NCBI RefSeq assembly: GCF_900129305.1
Contig: NZ_FQVB01000010.1
Location: forward strand, 48,268 to 112,267
Direction of reading: 5' to 3'
DNA: 64,000 bases
Source of the DNA: Desulfacinum infernum DSM 9756
GTDB lineage: Bacteria > Desulfobacterota > Syntrophobacteria > Syntrophobacterales > DSM-9756
Shown here piece by piece: positions 37,571 to 46,382 of the stretch. The notes under the pieces are model-generated. The model made no database searches. It had not been told where the DNA came from and saw nothing but the letters and a program-made list of their open reading frames with translations. Within the stretch, counting starts at the first letter, position 1; every line of letters starts with the position of its first letter. Made by a program: the position numbers and the translations under genes.

Positions 37571-40500
37571 TCACCGGCGTCTCCAGGAAAACCGCACCGT
37601 GCGGCCGGAGACCGTGACCGTCTTGATAGCTTTTTTGCCTTCCGCCTGCAAGAACTCCGTCAGAGCCTCCAGGACGACCAGGTGCCCGCGCACGCACAAA
37701 TCCAGCCACGCTCCTTCGGCCACCTCGTCCACCACCTCCGTGACCACCTCCAGGCGGGTCACGTCGGGCCGTTGCACGCAGTAGTTGAGATGGGCCACCC
37801 GGGGAACGGGCGGAAGGAGCGCCACCGGGCCTTCCCCCGCCGGCGGGAAGACGTCGGGCTCCCAGTTTTCCGCGTAGCGCCGATAGCGGTCCCGGATCTC
37901 CCGGTTCCGACGGCTGAGATCCGAATCTTCGCCCACCCGCCGCCGGATGATCTCCCCCAGGCGCCGGACCCACCCGTGGCGGGGATCGTCCGGATCGTCC
38001 AGGAAGGGCAGGTACACGTAGAGAAAGGAGCGCGGGATCCAATGTTCGGCGAACATTCCCGGTGCGTAGCCGGAAAAGGGCTGTTCCCATTCGTGGCTGG
38101 GCACGCCGTGGCCGTCCAGGATGAGCTCCGGAAGCCAGCGTTCCCACACGCGGCGCTTGACCAGGGCTTCCGGGAATCGGGGTCGTTCGGCGAAGTAGTC
38201 GCTGTAGAATTCGCAGCCCAAGGCGTTGTAGCGGGCGGCGTGGAGCTTGTGGCCCGGCGCCGTGGGATGGAGCGTCTCGAAGGCGGCCACGCCGTCGGCG
38301 TTTTCCATGGGGATCCAGGTGAGGTTTACCCGTTTGAGGAGCGCCCGGCCCGGGTCGGTGGCCGCTACCCGCCAGGCCGACAAGAGAGCCGCCTCGGTGC
38401 TCGAAACCTCGTTGGCGTGATGGCGGGCGTTGAAGAGGATCGTGGGCTTGAACAGACGCAGCCGGGCCATGGAGACATGGCCGGAGCCCGCCGGAAGAAA
38501 CGCTTCCAGGGCCCGGATGGAGCGGCCCTGGAAACTGCGGGCAGGCTTCCAGGCCCTCATGACCGGAAACGAAGCGAGCTTTCGCACCCAGCCGGTCACC
38601 TCCCGAGCCCGCAGGACCCGGTCCGTGGGGGGAGGCAGTTTTTCCGGCTCGGCCTCCCGGGTCGTTTTTCTTCCGGCCCGGGGGGCCGGAAACCGGCAGA
38701 CCACTTCCCCGGCGGCCGTCGAAACCACTTCACAGCCCGCGTTCCGGAGGGTTTCCGAAAGGTTCTGCGCGACCGTGGTGGTAGGCGGGCCGGGCAGGGA
38801 AATCCCCACGTCCCAGAACCGTTTTCCGAAACGAACCCGGGAAACGGCGGGACCGCCCGCCGGATCTTCCGGGCGCGGGAACGGGGCCGCAGAGCCTTCC
38901 GTGGAGGGGCCGTCATCCCCGCGCAAGCGGGGATCCAGGATCTCCAGGGAATTACAGGCTTCCGTTTGCCCGGGAGTGGCGCTTTTCGGAGTTTCCGGAC
39001 ATGCTCCCGGGGCCGTGTCCGAGAACGATGATCCTTCCTCATCCGACAAGAGACCCGTCTTCTTTTGTAGCCGCGGGGCTTCAGCCCCGCGGAAAGGAGG
39101 CTTCGGAACCCCATGAACCGACAGGCAATCCCCCAAGGTCTGTCCGAAGCTCGGGGATTCCTCCGCAGCCCTCAAGGGCTGCGCTACGGGAAAGGCGATC
39201 ATCTCTGGCGTACTGGCACAAGATTCCAGGGGCTTGGCCGTAAGGCGGGCCCGCGCACGCCCGCCGGTCGCCTTCCACGCCACCACCGGCATGACCTGCC
39301 CCAGCTGCACGGTCTCGGGAAGGACGAAACGTCGGGCGAAATCCTTGTGGAATTCGAGGAGGGTGAAATAGAGGTCCTCGTGGAGGGCCTCCATGGGCGA
39401 AATCCGCTCCTGGTCCAAGCCCAATAAAGTTTCCGATTCCGGCACGGCCACCCGGATGCGGATCTCTTCCCAAAAGGCCCGCAGCCGCTCGGGGTCTTCT
39501 CTTTTCAGACGCGCTTCCATAGCCCTTTGGAGCGCCGGGAGCCATCGTTTTCCGAAGATCCTCCAGAAGACTTCCCGGTCGGTGGGCATGGAGCGGTCCA
39601 GGGCCATCCCGTCCTGGTTCCAAAGCCGCACACCGGCCGTGGTGGGATGCACCGTTTGGGAAGGCGGAATGCGGCCGTAGTAGGAAAGGCTCGTCCACCG
39701 CGGCGTGAAGGCCTCATCCAGGAGTACCCTTCCCTCACGGTTCCAGGCCCGCACGCGATAGGCGGTCTCTTGGCGGGTGTCCTGGCGGATGTGAACCCTC
39801 GCCGGATCCCAGCCCAAGGCCTGGGCCAGCAGATCGGGGCCCGGGTAGATTTCCTGCAGCCAGCGGGTGCGCATCTCCATGGCGCCCTGCGCGCCTCGAA
39901 AGGGAGCAAACGAAAGCTCCACGGCCTCCGCGCGCGTCGCGTCCGACCGGGCCATGTCCCGGAGTGCCGGCATCACCTTCTCCAGAAGCCAGCAGAGGCC
40001 CGGCTTGTAGGCGTTGTAAACCTCCAGGGACGGTTCATAGCCCTTGGCCGCCAGGATCTTTTCCAGCCGCTCCTTCAGCCGGCGCCGCACCTCGGGCGGT
40101 TTGCTCACGAACACCGTCCCCCGAAGCGGGCCGCGGCCCGGCGGCACACGGCCCATCAACCGTTCCATCCGCACGTCTTCGGGGTTCCATCGGCTTTCCC
40201 GGATAAGCGGCGCGGCAGATTTTGCCGGGATTTCCATCCCGGGCGCCCCTGGGCCTTTCGGCTCTTCCGCGCCATCGCGACCCAATAAGCTACTGAAATT
40301 CGTGGCTTTCTGCTTTCGCGGGGATGCCGGAAAAGAGACGCAATGGGCCATCGCCGCATCTTCAGGCACCCCCAGGGGATCACTCGAGGTTGTCACCGGA
40401 GGCGCCCAGGCGCGGCGGACGGCGTGCACGCGGTGCACCGCCTCCCGCAAGGACATCATGGATTCTTCCCCCGGACCGGGCTCGCGAACCGTCCGGGGCA

Positions 40501-41419
40501 ACCAGCGAAGAAGAGCGTTCTGGAGCGCCGCCCCGTCGCCTCGAAGAACCAGGCGGCGGCGGTCGTCCTCGGCCGCCCGGACTTCGGCCTCCGGGGAGCC
40601 CGCGTCCTCCCGGATCTCCAGGACCACGCCGCCGTGCCGAACGGGTCCCGCATGGACGAAGGGAAGTTCGATCTCCGTGGCTTCCAGGCTGACCCGGCAG
40701 AGGGCCAGGCACAGGGCGCGTCCCACGGCAGGCGAAAGCCTTTCGGAGGGAAGCTCCACCGCCAGACGCAAGGCCCGGCGCCTGGGATCGTCCGCAACCG
40801 GCTCGAAGATCCCGCCGGGCCGGGAAAGATCCAGAACGTCCGGAAAGGAACCCGCCTGGGCCGCCCGTTCCTTTACCGGGGGCATGGAAAAGGGATCCAG
40901 GAGGCCCGTCCTTTCCCGGGAAATCTTGTGAATCAGCCACGGCTCCTTTTGCCGGGACCCGGTCCAGACCTTGAGTTGGGGATCCGGGCCGGAAACCCAT
41001 TCCAACCGACGCCAGGAACCGGGAAGTACCGGAAGGTTCAGGCCGTCCGAAACGGCGAGGAATCGCAGGAAGGAAGTCAGAGCCTCCCGGGTTTCGCCCG
41101 TGGCCACCACTTCCACGGGACTCCGGCGAACGACCTGCACCCGCGGCGAAGGCGGCCCTTCCCGTGTCGGTTCCGGCCGGAGTCGAAGCACCAGACGGGG
41201 CCGGGGCCCGCGAGGTTTTGTAAATCGCACCAGGGACTCGTCCAGCCGAACCGTCTCGAACGCCCACCGGCAAGCAAGATGCGCCGCTTCCGCCCAGAAG
41301 GGGCTCCAGTCGAGACGTCCCGGAACCACCAGGCGCGCGGCCACCCGGTCGGTGATTCCGTCCCCGTCCGTGTCTTTATAGTCAGGCCGTTCCGGAAAGA
41401 GCTGCTCAAGAAGATCCAT
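37571..41419 (-). CDS. Large M14-family metallocarboxypeptidase with repeat-derived insertions
   Basis: 1282 residues. The C-terminal third contains the M14 zinc pattern: the HxxE region ARHHANEVSST, and a further His in DGHGVPSHEWEQP. No signal peptide is seen. The N-terminus carries a Ca-loop-like DTDGDGITDRV at about residues 16-26. About residues 735-845 are encoded by dispersed repeats: a 121-bp element (39067-39187) and a CGTCATCCCCGCG repeat (38911-38980). A third eroded repeat lies near residues 362-386. All keep the frame open. The insertions separate the N-terminal region from the catalytic domain. The dppABCDF genes follow, so it may trim peptides that the importer handles. The cellular location is unclear. 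Confidence 0.82.
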   Translation of the reverse strand: MDLLEQLFPERPDYKDTDGDGITDRVAARLVVPGRLDWSPFWAEAAHLACRWAFETVRLDESLVRFTKPRGPRPRLVLRLRPEPTREGPPSPRVQVVRRSPVEVVATGETREALTSFLRFLAVSDGLNLPVLPGSWRRLEWVSGPDPQLKVWTGSRQKEPWLIHKISRERTGLLDPFSMPPVKERAAQAGSFPDVLDLSRPGGIFEPVADDPRRRALRLAVELPSERLSPAVGRALCLALCRVSLEATEIELPFVHAGPVRHGGVVLEIREDAGSPEAEVRAAEDDRRRLVLRGDGAALQNALLRWLPRTVREPGPGEESMMSLREAVHRVHAVRRAWAPPVTTSSDPLGVPEDAAMAHCVSFPASPRKQKATNFSSLLGRDGAEEPKGPGAPGMEIPAKSAAPLIRESRWNPEDVRMERLMGRVPPGRGPLRGTVFVSKPPEVRRRLKERLEKILAAKGYEPSLEVYNAYKPGLCWLLEKVMPALRDMARSDATRAEAVELSFAPFRGAQGAMEMRTRWLQEIYPGPDLLAQALGWDPARVHIRQDTRQETAYRVRAWNREGRVLLDEAFTPRWTSLSYYGRIPPSQTVHPTTAGVRLWNQDGMALDRSMPTDREVFWRIFGKRWLPALQRAMEARLKREDPERLRAFWEEIRIRVAVPESETLLGLDQERISPMEALHEDLYFTLLEFHKDFARRFVLPETVQLGQVMPVVAWKATGGRARARLTAKPLESCASTPEMIAFPVAQPLRAAEESPSFGQTLGDCLSVHGVPKPPFRGAEAPRLQKKTGLLSDEEGSSFSDTAPGACPETPKSATPGQTEACNSLEILDPRLRGDDGPSTEGSAAPFPRPEDPAGGPAVSRVRFGKRFWDVGISLPGPPTTTVAQNLSETLRNAGCEVVSTAAGEVVCRFPAPRAGRKTTREAEPEKLPPPTDRVLRAREVTGWVRKLASFPVMRAWKPARSFQGRSIRALEAFLPAGSGHVSMARLRLFKPTILFNARHHANEVSSTEAALLSAWRVAATDPGRALLKRVNLTWIPMENADGVAAFETLHPTAPGHKLHAARYNALGCEFYSDYFAERPRFPEALVKRRVWERWLPELILDGHGVPSHEWEQPFSGYAPGMFAEHWIPRSFLYVYLPFLDDPDDPRHGWVRRLGEIIRRRVGEDSDLSRRNREIRDRYRRYAENWEPDVFPPAGEGPVALLPPVPRVAHLNYCVQRPDVTRLEVVTEVVDEVAEGAWLDLCVRGHLVVLEALTEFLQAEGKKAIKTVTVSGRTVRFSWRRR
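38911..38980. repeat. CGTCATCCCCGCGCAAGCGGGGATCC repeat inside the M14 gene
   Basis: Same family as the core at 17358-17412. On the coding strand it yields the peptide LEILDPRLRGDDG, a translation typical of this class of intergenic repeat. Confidence 0.75.
39067..39187 (-). repeat. ~121-bp composite palindromic element, copy 3 (inside a CDS)
   Basis: GTAGCCGCGGGGCTTCAGCC at one end and GGGCTGCGCTAC at the other, 121 bases, read in frame by the M14 gene on the - strand (residues about 745-785). Confidence 0.8.
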
Positions 41420-41479
41420 CCCGCCCTTCAGCCTCCTCCATCAGCCTCCTCCAAAGGATTCGCTTCTTCCCCCATGCAC

Positions 41480-41672
41480 GGTCCCGGCGGGCATGAAGCC
41501 CGCCCCTACGGAACGGCGCCGCGTTCAGGGCCCGCGCCGCCGCGGGCCTTATGACCACCCGCCCCCCTATATCCGTCCGGACGCGCGAGCGCCTCAGGGC
41601 GGGACCTACCCCCCGCCCGAAGCCGAAATCGCGATGCAACGCGCGTAGGGGCGGGGTTTATCCCCGCCCGCA
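41480..41672. repeat. GGGCGGGC hairpins between the M14 gene and the broken transposase
   Basis: CGGGCATGAAGCCCGCCCCTAC near 41489 and GTAGGGGCGGGGTTTATCCC near 41646. Both belong to the GTAGGGGCG family. They flank the transposase remnant, together with the hairpin at 42176-42203. Confidence 0.7.
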
Positions 41673-42165
41673 TTCACCGCTTCCCCCTTCCAACATTGCC
41701 TTCCAATCCGACCAAACCAGCGAACCGGACCACGGGTAATCCCGGGCCCGCATCACCAATCCGGCCCGAACCGGATTATGCCAGATGTAGCGTGCCACGT
41801 CAGAAAGCGTTTCCTCCCGGCGTAGCGCATGATCGTAGAAACTTCGCTGCCAGAGTGCCCGGTCGGGCTCGAGTCTGCGGGCTAACGGCGTGAGTTTACC
41901 CTTCAGCAAAGAACAAAATCCACAACATCGCGGTCCTGCAAGAGCAGGTGGATGTGATCCGGCATAATGCACCATGCGTAGAGGAGCGTTTCTCGATCTT
42001 AGGCATTGCAAGTAAGGAGATCCACAGCTGCGACCGGAAGTTCCGTGTAGAGGCGGAACCATGGGTACCTCCCTTTGGTGGTAACGGTTATGGAGAACGC
42101 ATGGCCCAACCTGTAGGCCCCGGAGGGAAGTCAAACTCTTTTGCGTGAGGATAGGGGGTTCATGG
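41658..42165 (-). pseudogene. Broken REP-associated (IS200-like, Y1) transposase
   Basis: One frame reads YRLGHAFSITVTTKGRYPWF and then LLYAWCIMPDHIHLLLQ, the HUH motif of REP-associated tyrosine transposases. It has a TGA and a TAA in frame. It then shifts into the next frame, which continues LLKGKLTPLARRL, LWQRSFYDHALRREE, VARYIWHNPVRAGL and DYPWSGS, the typical C-terminal part. At least two nonsense codons and one frameshift make it inactive. It lies among the palindromic repeats that this enzyme family is thought to mobilise. Confidence 0.88.
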
Positions 42166-42175
42166 GTATCCCTCT

Positions 42176-42203
42176 GGGCGGGCATAAAGCCCGCCCCTAC
42201 AAA
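42176..42203. repeat. GGGCGGGCATAAAGCCCGCCC hairpin
   Basis: A perfect hairpin, TGGGCGGGCATAAAGCCCGC then CCCTAC, just outside the N-terminal end of the transposase remnant. Similar copies are at 11718, 60026 and 63673. Confidence 0.75.
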
Positions 42204-42269
42204 AACGGATCAGCCTTTTGCGCAGGGGCTTCAATCCCTATCTTCCAAGGTTCTTAAAGATGTGTTGAC

Positions 42270-42358
42270 AAGTGATGGCTGACAGCCAACAGCTCTCAGC
42301 TCTCAGACGCCCCTTCACCCTTCACTCATCACCCATTACTCATTACTCATCACTCCCC
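42270..42358. repeat. Complement of TGATGAG heptamer tract
   Basis: CACTCATCACCCATTACTCA repeated with variation, next to the end of the histidine kinase gene. The strand of the tract is opposite to that at 14058 and 55192 but keeps the same relation to the nearest gene end. Confidence 0.6.
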
Positions 42359-43718
42359 CAGGCACCCGGATTTCCACCCGAAAACCTCCTCCGGGCACGT
42401 TTTCCGCCCGAATCGTTCCCCCGTGCAGCGTGACCGCCCGGTGCGCGATGGCGAGACCCAAACCCACACCGCCGCTTCGCCGGTCGCGGGACGGCTCCAC
42501 GCGGTAGAAGGGCTGAAAGAGGCGGGGAATCTCCTCCTCCGGGACTCCCGGCCCCCGATCCCGGACGGCGATGACCCCCATGGGTGCCTCCCCGGTGGAA
42601 TCCAGCTCCAGGGACACCTCCACCTCGGTCCCGGTCGGCGCGTGGCGGACCGCATTTCGGACCACGTTTTCCACGGCGCTTCGAAGCAGATCGGCCGATC
42701 CCCGAACACGCACCGCCGCCCGGGACCGGACGGTCACGGTGCAATCCTTCTCGGCCGCCTCGAAGGCGGCATCCTGGGCGATGTTTCGGACCAGGTCGTC
42801 TAGGGCGACTTCCTCCGCGGCTTCCGGCTCCCGAAGCTGCTCCATGCGGCCCAAGGTGAGCACGTGACCGATGAGGCGATTCAGCCTTTCGGACTCCTTT
42901 TCGATCCTTTCCAGCAGAGGGTGGAGATCGTTCGAGGCCTTGTCTTTCGCCAGTTCCAGGGCCACCCCCAGGCGGGTCAGGGGGGATCGAAGCTCGTGGG
43001 AGACATCCCGCAGGAGCCGCCGCTGGGCCTCCATCAGTTCCTGGAGGCGCTCGGCCATGTGATCGAAATCCCGGGCCAGCGCGCCGAACTGATCCCCTCG
43101 CGCCGTCAGGGCGGGGCCCACCCGGGCGGCAAGATCTCCGGAAGCGAGCCGGCGGGCCGTGACCTGCAGGGTCCTCAACGGCGCCGTCAGGTGACGGGCC
43201 AGGAAGAAGCAGAGCACCACGGCGGCGGCAAGCAGCACGACCAAGGGGATGAGGAAGGGATGGGGCCGCGGGGTCATGGGGGGCGGGGGCGGCACATGGC
43301 GGAGCAACGTGTACGTCGATCCCGAAGGGCCGACGATGCGCAGAACCTGGTACTGGGGAGGCGGCAGAACCCTTCTCCGGGGCCTTTCGTTGGGAGGGGG
43401 CGGGGGCGGCTCCAGGGCGTCTTTGGGCACGGGCCGGCCCGTGAGCTCCCTTCCCCGGTCGTCCAGGAAGAAGAGTCGAGCCGGTCCTTCCCCTTCCAGG
43501 CTTTGCACGTAGCGCCGGAGGGCTTCCTCCCCTTCCCCTTCGTAGATGCGGACTCCCACGATTCCGGCCATCCTCAGGCCCTGCCGGGCGGCGCTCCGCC
43601 AGGCCTCCGTCCACACGTGTTTCGGAAAAAGCCAGCCCATGATGAGAAACGACAGGAGCGCCCCGCCCACGATGGTGGCGCAAAAGGCCAGAAAGATCTT
43701 GGCGAAGAGCGTCTTCAT
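42336..43718 (-). CDS. CpxA-like sensor histidine kinase
   Basis: 460 residues. Membrane helices are at about 7-30 and 156-176, enclosing a periplasmic region with Pro runs (EPPPPPPNERPRR). HAMP (about 177-232), HisKA with RDVSHELRSPLTRLG, and HATPase with DRGPGVPEEEI and GGVGLGLAIAHRA follow. Together with the response regulator, which it overlaps by 4 bases, it resembles CpxA/R. The two Spy/CpxP-like genes divergent from the regulator support an envelope-stress role. Confidence 0.92.
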   Translation of the reverse strand: MKTLFAKIFLAFCATIVGGALLSFLIMGWLFPKHVWTEAWRSAARQGLRMAGIVGVRIYEGEGEEALRRYVQSLEGEGPARLFFLDDRGRELTGRPVPKDALEPPPPPPNERPRRRVLPPPQYQVLRIVGPSGSTYTLLRHVPPPPPMTPRPHPFLIPLVVLLAAAVVLCFFLARHLTAPLRTLQVTARRLASGDLAARVGPALTARGDQFGALARDFDHMAERLQELMEAQRRLLRDVSHELRSPLTRLGVALELAKDKASNDLHPLLERIEKESERLNRLIGHVLTLGRMEQLREPEAAEEVALDDLVRNIAQDAAFEAAEKDCTVTVRSRAAVRVRGSADLLRSAVENVVRNAVRHAPTGTEVEVSLELDSTGEAPMGVIAVRDRGPGVPEEEIPRLFQPFYRVEPSRDRRSGGVGLGLAIAHRAVTLHGGTIRAENVPGGGFRVEIRVPGGVMSNE

Positions 43719-44485
43719 GATTCCCCGATCCCTTCCCCTCCCGGGAGGTCTTCCGGGCGGCCCCCTTCCGGCAGGCAGTAGAGATAGCCCACCCCGCGCA
43801 CCGTCTTGATCCGTTCGGCCCCGCGGGGCCCGTCGCCCAGCTTCTTTCTGAGATTGCTCACGTGCACGTCCAGGCTTCGGTCATAAGGCTGAAGTTTTCT
43901 TCCCAGCACCAGCAGGCTCAGCTCTTCGCGACTGAGCACCCGGCCGGCCGCCCGCATCATGGCCTCCAGCAGGTTGAACTCCACCGTGGTGAGCCGAAGC
44001 TCCCGGCCGCCGCAGGTGGCGGTTCGCGTGCCGGTATGAAGCTCCACGTCCCCCACCCGGATCCCTTCCGGGCTGGCGGAACCCGCATCCAAGGGCGGAG
44101 GAGCGGACTCCGTCTGTCTCGCCCTTCTCAGGACGGCGCGAAGCCTCGCCAGGAGTTCCCTCGGATTGAAAGGCTTGGGCAGGTAGTCGTCCGCTCCCAG
44201 TTCCAGGCCCACGATGCGGTCCACGTCGTCTCCCCGTGCGGTGAGCATCACCACGGGGATGGGCGACAGGGCGCGAAGGCGGCGCAAGACCTCCAGGCCG
44301 TCCAGGCCCGGGAGCATCACGTCCAGCACCACCAGGTCGAAGGTGTCCTCGGCCACGGCCCGGAGTCCCGTTTCTCCGTCGTGGACGCCCACGACCCGAA
44401 ACCCGTGGGGCTCCAAGTATTGGGAAAGCAGTTCGCACAGCTCCGCATCGTCGTCGATCACCAGCAGCCGCAACACCTCGCTCAT
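43715..44485 (-). CDS. CpxR-like OmpR-family response regulator
   Basis: 256 residues. A receiver domain (acidic DDD near residues 11-13, phospho-Asp in LVVLDVMLPG, Lys in LPKPFNP) is followed by a winged-helix DNA-binding domain with RELRLTTVEFNLLEAM and SNLRKKLGDG. It overlaps the kinase gene by 4 bases. Two GTAAA-N5-GTAAA-like sites lie in the intergenic region upstream and are probable binding sites. Confidence 0.93.
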   Translation of the reverse strand: MSEVLRLLVIDDDAELCELLSQYLEPHGFRVVGVHDGETGLRAVAEDTFDLVVLDVMLPGLDGLEVLRRLRALSPIPVVMLTARGDDVDRIVGLELGADDYLPKPFNPRELLARLRAVLRRARQTESAPPPLDAGSASPEGIRVGDVELHTGTRTATCGGRELRLTTVEFNLLEAMMRAAGRVLSREELSLLVLGRKLQPYDRSLDVHVSNLRKKLGDGPRGAERIKTVRGVGYLYCLPEGGRPEDLPGGEGIGES

Positions 44486-44561
44486 TCCACCGATCCTCCC
44501 TGCGGTCTGGTTGTTTCCGGTCAGTCCAACCGAGCATAGCGAAAAGGTCGGGCGCTCGCAT

Positions 44562-44576
44562 GTAAAGAATTGTGAA
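44562..44576 (+). promoter_or_regulatory. CpxR-box-like site 1
   Basis: GTAAA-GAATT-GTGAA, one mismatch from the Escherichia coli CpxR consensus GTAAA-N5-GTAAA. It lies 77 bases upstream of the response-regulator ATG. Confidence 0.5.
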
Positions 44577-44649
44577 GGCGGTGAAGCGAGTCAAAAACCG
44601 CGCCGATCCGGAAAACACGATCCCAAAGGGATCCTTCCTTAGCAAGCCT

Positions 44650-44664
44650 TTAACGCACTTTTAC
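44650..44664 (-). promoter_or_regulatory. CpxR-box-like site 2
   Basis: On the - strand GTAAA-AGTGC-GTTAA, one mismatch from the consensus. It is 115 bases before the first Spy-like gene. A TTGACA at about 44681 could be the -35 of the divergent promoter. Confidence 0.5.
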
Positions 44665-44778
44665 AAAGGCTCACGATCATTTGACACACATTAACCCGCC
44701 TTCGGGGTACACCTCCTCCCAACAAGCCGGGGCGGCCCGGCAATCTGGAACGGAACAGGGAACTGAAAGGAGAGGCAC

Positions 44779-45219
44779 ATGGAAGCAGGAGAGAAAACGA
44801 CCAAGACCAATGGATGGGACCCGTCCGTAAGAGCCTGGCTTGTGGCGGCGTGCGTGTGGCTTTTCGTTTTGGGAGCGCTCCATGCCGGAGCGGGAAGAGC
44901 CCTGGGGCAACCCCCGCCGCCGCCGGACACGGACACGGTGATTCGTCACATGGACCGGGAGCTGAACCTGACGGACGAGCAGAAGGAAAAGCTGCGCGGC
45001 ATTCTGGAGGAGGCCCGGCAGAAGGGAAGGAGTCTCATGGAACGGTCCCGGGCCGACGGATCGGGCTTTGAGACCGTGAGGGCTCAGATGGAGGAGCTTC
45101 GCAAGGAAACGGACGCGCAGATCAAGGAAGTGCTGCGGGCCGACCAGTACGAAAAGTGGCAAAAGATGCGTCAGGAAAGGGAAAGACACCGCGGTCCCCG
45201 GCGGGGACAATGGGGATGA
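44779..45219 (+). CDS. Spy/CpxP-like protein, first of two
   Basis: 146 residues. An N-terminal hydrophobic segment (about 19-41) is followed by LNLTDEQKEKLRGILEE, an LTxxQ-type motif, and a long amphipathic helical region. Such proteins are periplasmic chaperones and, in the case of CpxP, feedback inhibitors of CpxA. The start has AAAGGAGAGG. It is divergent from the CpxR/A-like genes and probably controlled by them. Confidence 0.82.
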   Translation: MEAGEKTTKTNGWDPSVRAWLVAACVWLFVLGALHAGAGRALGQPPPPPDTDTVIRHMDRELNLTDEQKEKLRGILEEARQKGRSLMERSRADGSGFETVRAQMEELRKETDAQIKEVLRADQYEKWQKMRQERERHRGPRRGQWG

Positions 45220-45258
45220 TGGAATCCATCGGAAACAGCGAGGAAAGGAGGAGACATC

Positions 45259-45759
45259 ATGCGTAGAGAAAGAAGGCTCATTATCGCGGCTTCCGTCGTG
45301 GCTCTTCTGGTCGTGACGGCGGTTCGGGCCGATGCGTTCGGAGGACGCCGGTTCCAGGGACCGCCCGCCCACGACGGCCCCGGGTTCTTGCGCGGAATCG
45401 AGACGATCCTGGATCTCCGACTCACGCCGGAACAGCAGGACCGGATCCAGGCCGTGCTGAAGAAACACCGCCAGGAGATGGACGATGCGAGGAAGGTTCA
45501 CCGGGAGGCCCGCCGGAACCTGAGAGCGGTGATGGACGATCCCAAGAGCGATGAAGCGGCCGTTCGAAAGGCCTTCAAGGCCGTGGCCGCCGCAGAGGAG
45601 GAGTTGGCCGTGCTGCGCCACACGGTCCGTCGGGAAGTGGAAGGCATCCTGACCCCGGAGCAGCGCGAAAAGATCCGAAACAAGCTTTTCAAACACCGGG
45701 AAGGGATCGCCCCTCCCTTCCCGGGCCCTGCGGGCGATGACGCTCCCCCCAAAGGCTGA
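45259..45759 (+). CDS. Spy/CpxP-like protein, second of two
   Basis: 166 residues. A signal peptide (MRRERRLIIAASVVALLVV, cleavage near VRADA) precedes two LTxxQ-type motifs, LRLTPEQQDRIQ and LTPEQREKIR, around a charged helical region. It starts 39 bases after the first Spy-like gene with AGGAAAGGAGG just upstream. Likely a periplasmic chaperone or metal-binding member of the same stress response. Confidence 0.85.
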   Translation: MRRERRLIIAASVVALLVVTAVRADAFGGRRFQGPPAHDGPGFLRGIETILDLRLTPEQQDRIQAVLKKHRQEMDDARKVHREARRNLRAVMDDPKSDEAAVRKAFKAVAAAEEELAVLRHTVRREVEGILTPEQREKIRNKLFKHREGIAPPFPGPAGDDAPPKG

Positions 45760-45812
45760 TTCGCCCTCTTTCCTCACGCCCGGCTCCCCCTTGCCGGGCG
45801 CTTCCCTCCCAC

Positions 45813-45840
45813 AACCGGGCGGCCTCCGGGCCGCCCGGTT
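45813..45840 (+). terminator. Strong hairpin after the Spy-like genes
   Basis: AACCGGGCGGCC pairs perfectly with GGCCGCCCGGTT around TCCG. No T tract follows, so termination is possible but not certain. Confidence 0.4.
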
Positions 45841-45995
45841 CCCGACAAGCCCCTTCCCCAGAGACTTGCAAATGGATGCTTGATCCCGTTAAACCTCATC
45901 AAGGCAGCCAGCTCGGCGGAAAGCGATGTGCCCTGGATCGCGCATCACCCAATGGGGCATTCCCATTCTTTATCTCGTCTTGACGGTGGCATCAT

Positions 45996-46382
45996 ATGAT
46001 ACTAGACTTCCAGTGCGGAGGACGGCCTTCCTATCGCGAGTTGGACCGAAAACTCCAACAGGCCAGATCCGCCATCCAGGAAGGTCGATGGGCCATCTTG
46101 GAACCCGACGTGATCCATGGCGACTTGCTGGAGCTGGATGTCCTGATCAGCGAACTGCCGAGCCTCTTGCTGGAGGCACTGGGCGAAATCACACCCAAGG
46201 CATACCGAGGAAATCGACCACCGGCCCGATCCTATGAAGAAGCGATAAAGAACGCCGAACTGTTTTCCTTCGTGTGGCAGAGCAAGACCCTTGGGTGCAA
46301 CGTCTATCTGAAATTTGCTCTCAAGGGTGACATCATGTGGTTGGTATCCTTCCACAAGGACAGGGAGAACAGAGAAACATGA
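45996..46382 (+). CDS. MqsR-like toxin
   Basis: 128 residues. The C-terminal region FVWQSKTLGCNVYLKF and IMWLVSFHKDR matches the end of MqsR-type RelE-fold ribonucleases, where a Trp, a YxKF strand and a VSF strand form the core. The N-terminal half is family-typical in its helix/strand order. Its stop overlaps the antitoxin start as ATGA. The upstream region lacks a good ribosome binding site. Confidence 0.7.
   Translation: MILDFQCGGRPSYRELDRKLQQARSAIQEGRWAILEPDVIHGDLLELDVLISELPSLLLEALGEITPKAYRGNRPPARSYEEAIKNAELFSFVWQSKTLGCNVYLKFALKGDIMWLVSFHKDRENRET

Noticed and set aside
41880..42185. An intact hypothetical protein of 175 residues starting at 42185 on the - strand
   Set aside because: Only its C-terminal part matches a family. 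The upstream part of that family continues in a different frame, so the ORF is an accident of frameshift.
45813..45840. A certain rho-independent terminator
   Set aside because: The stem is perfect but no T tract follows; kept only as a low-confidence hairpin.
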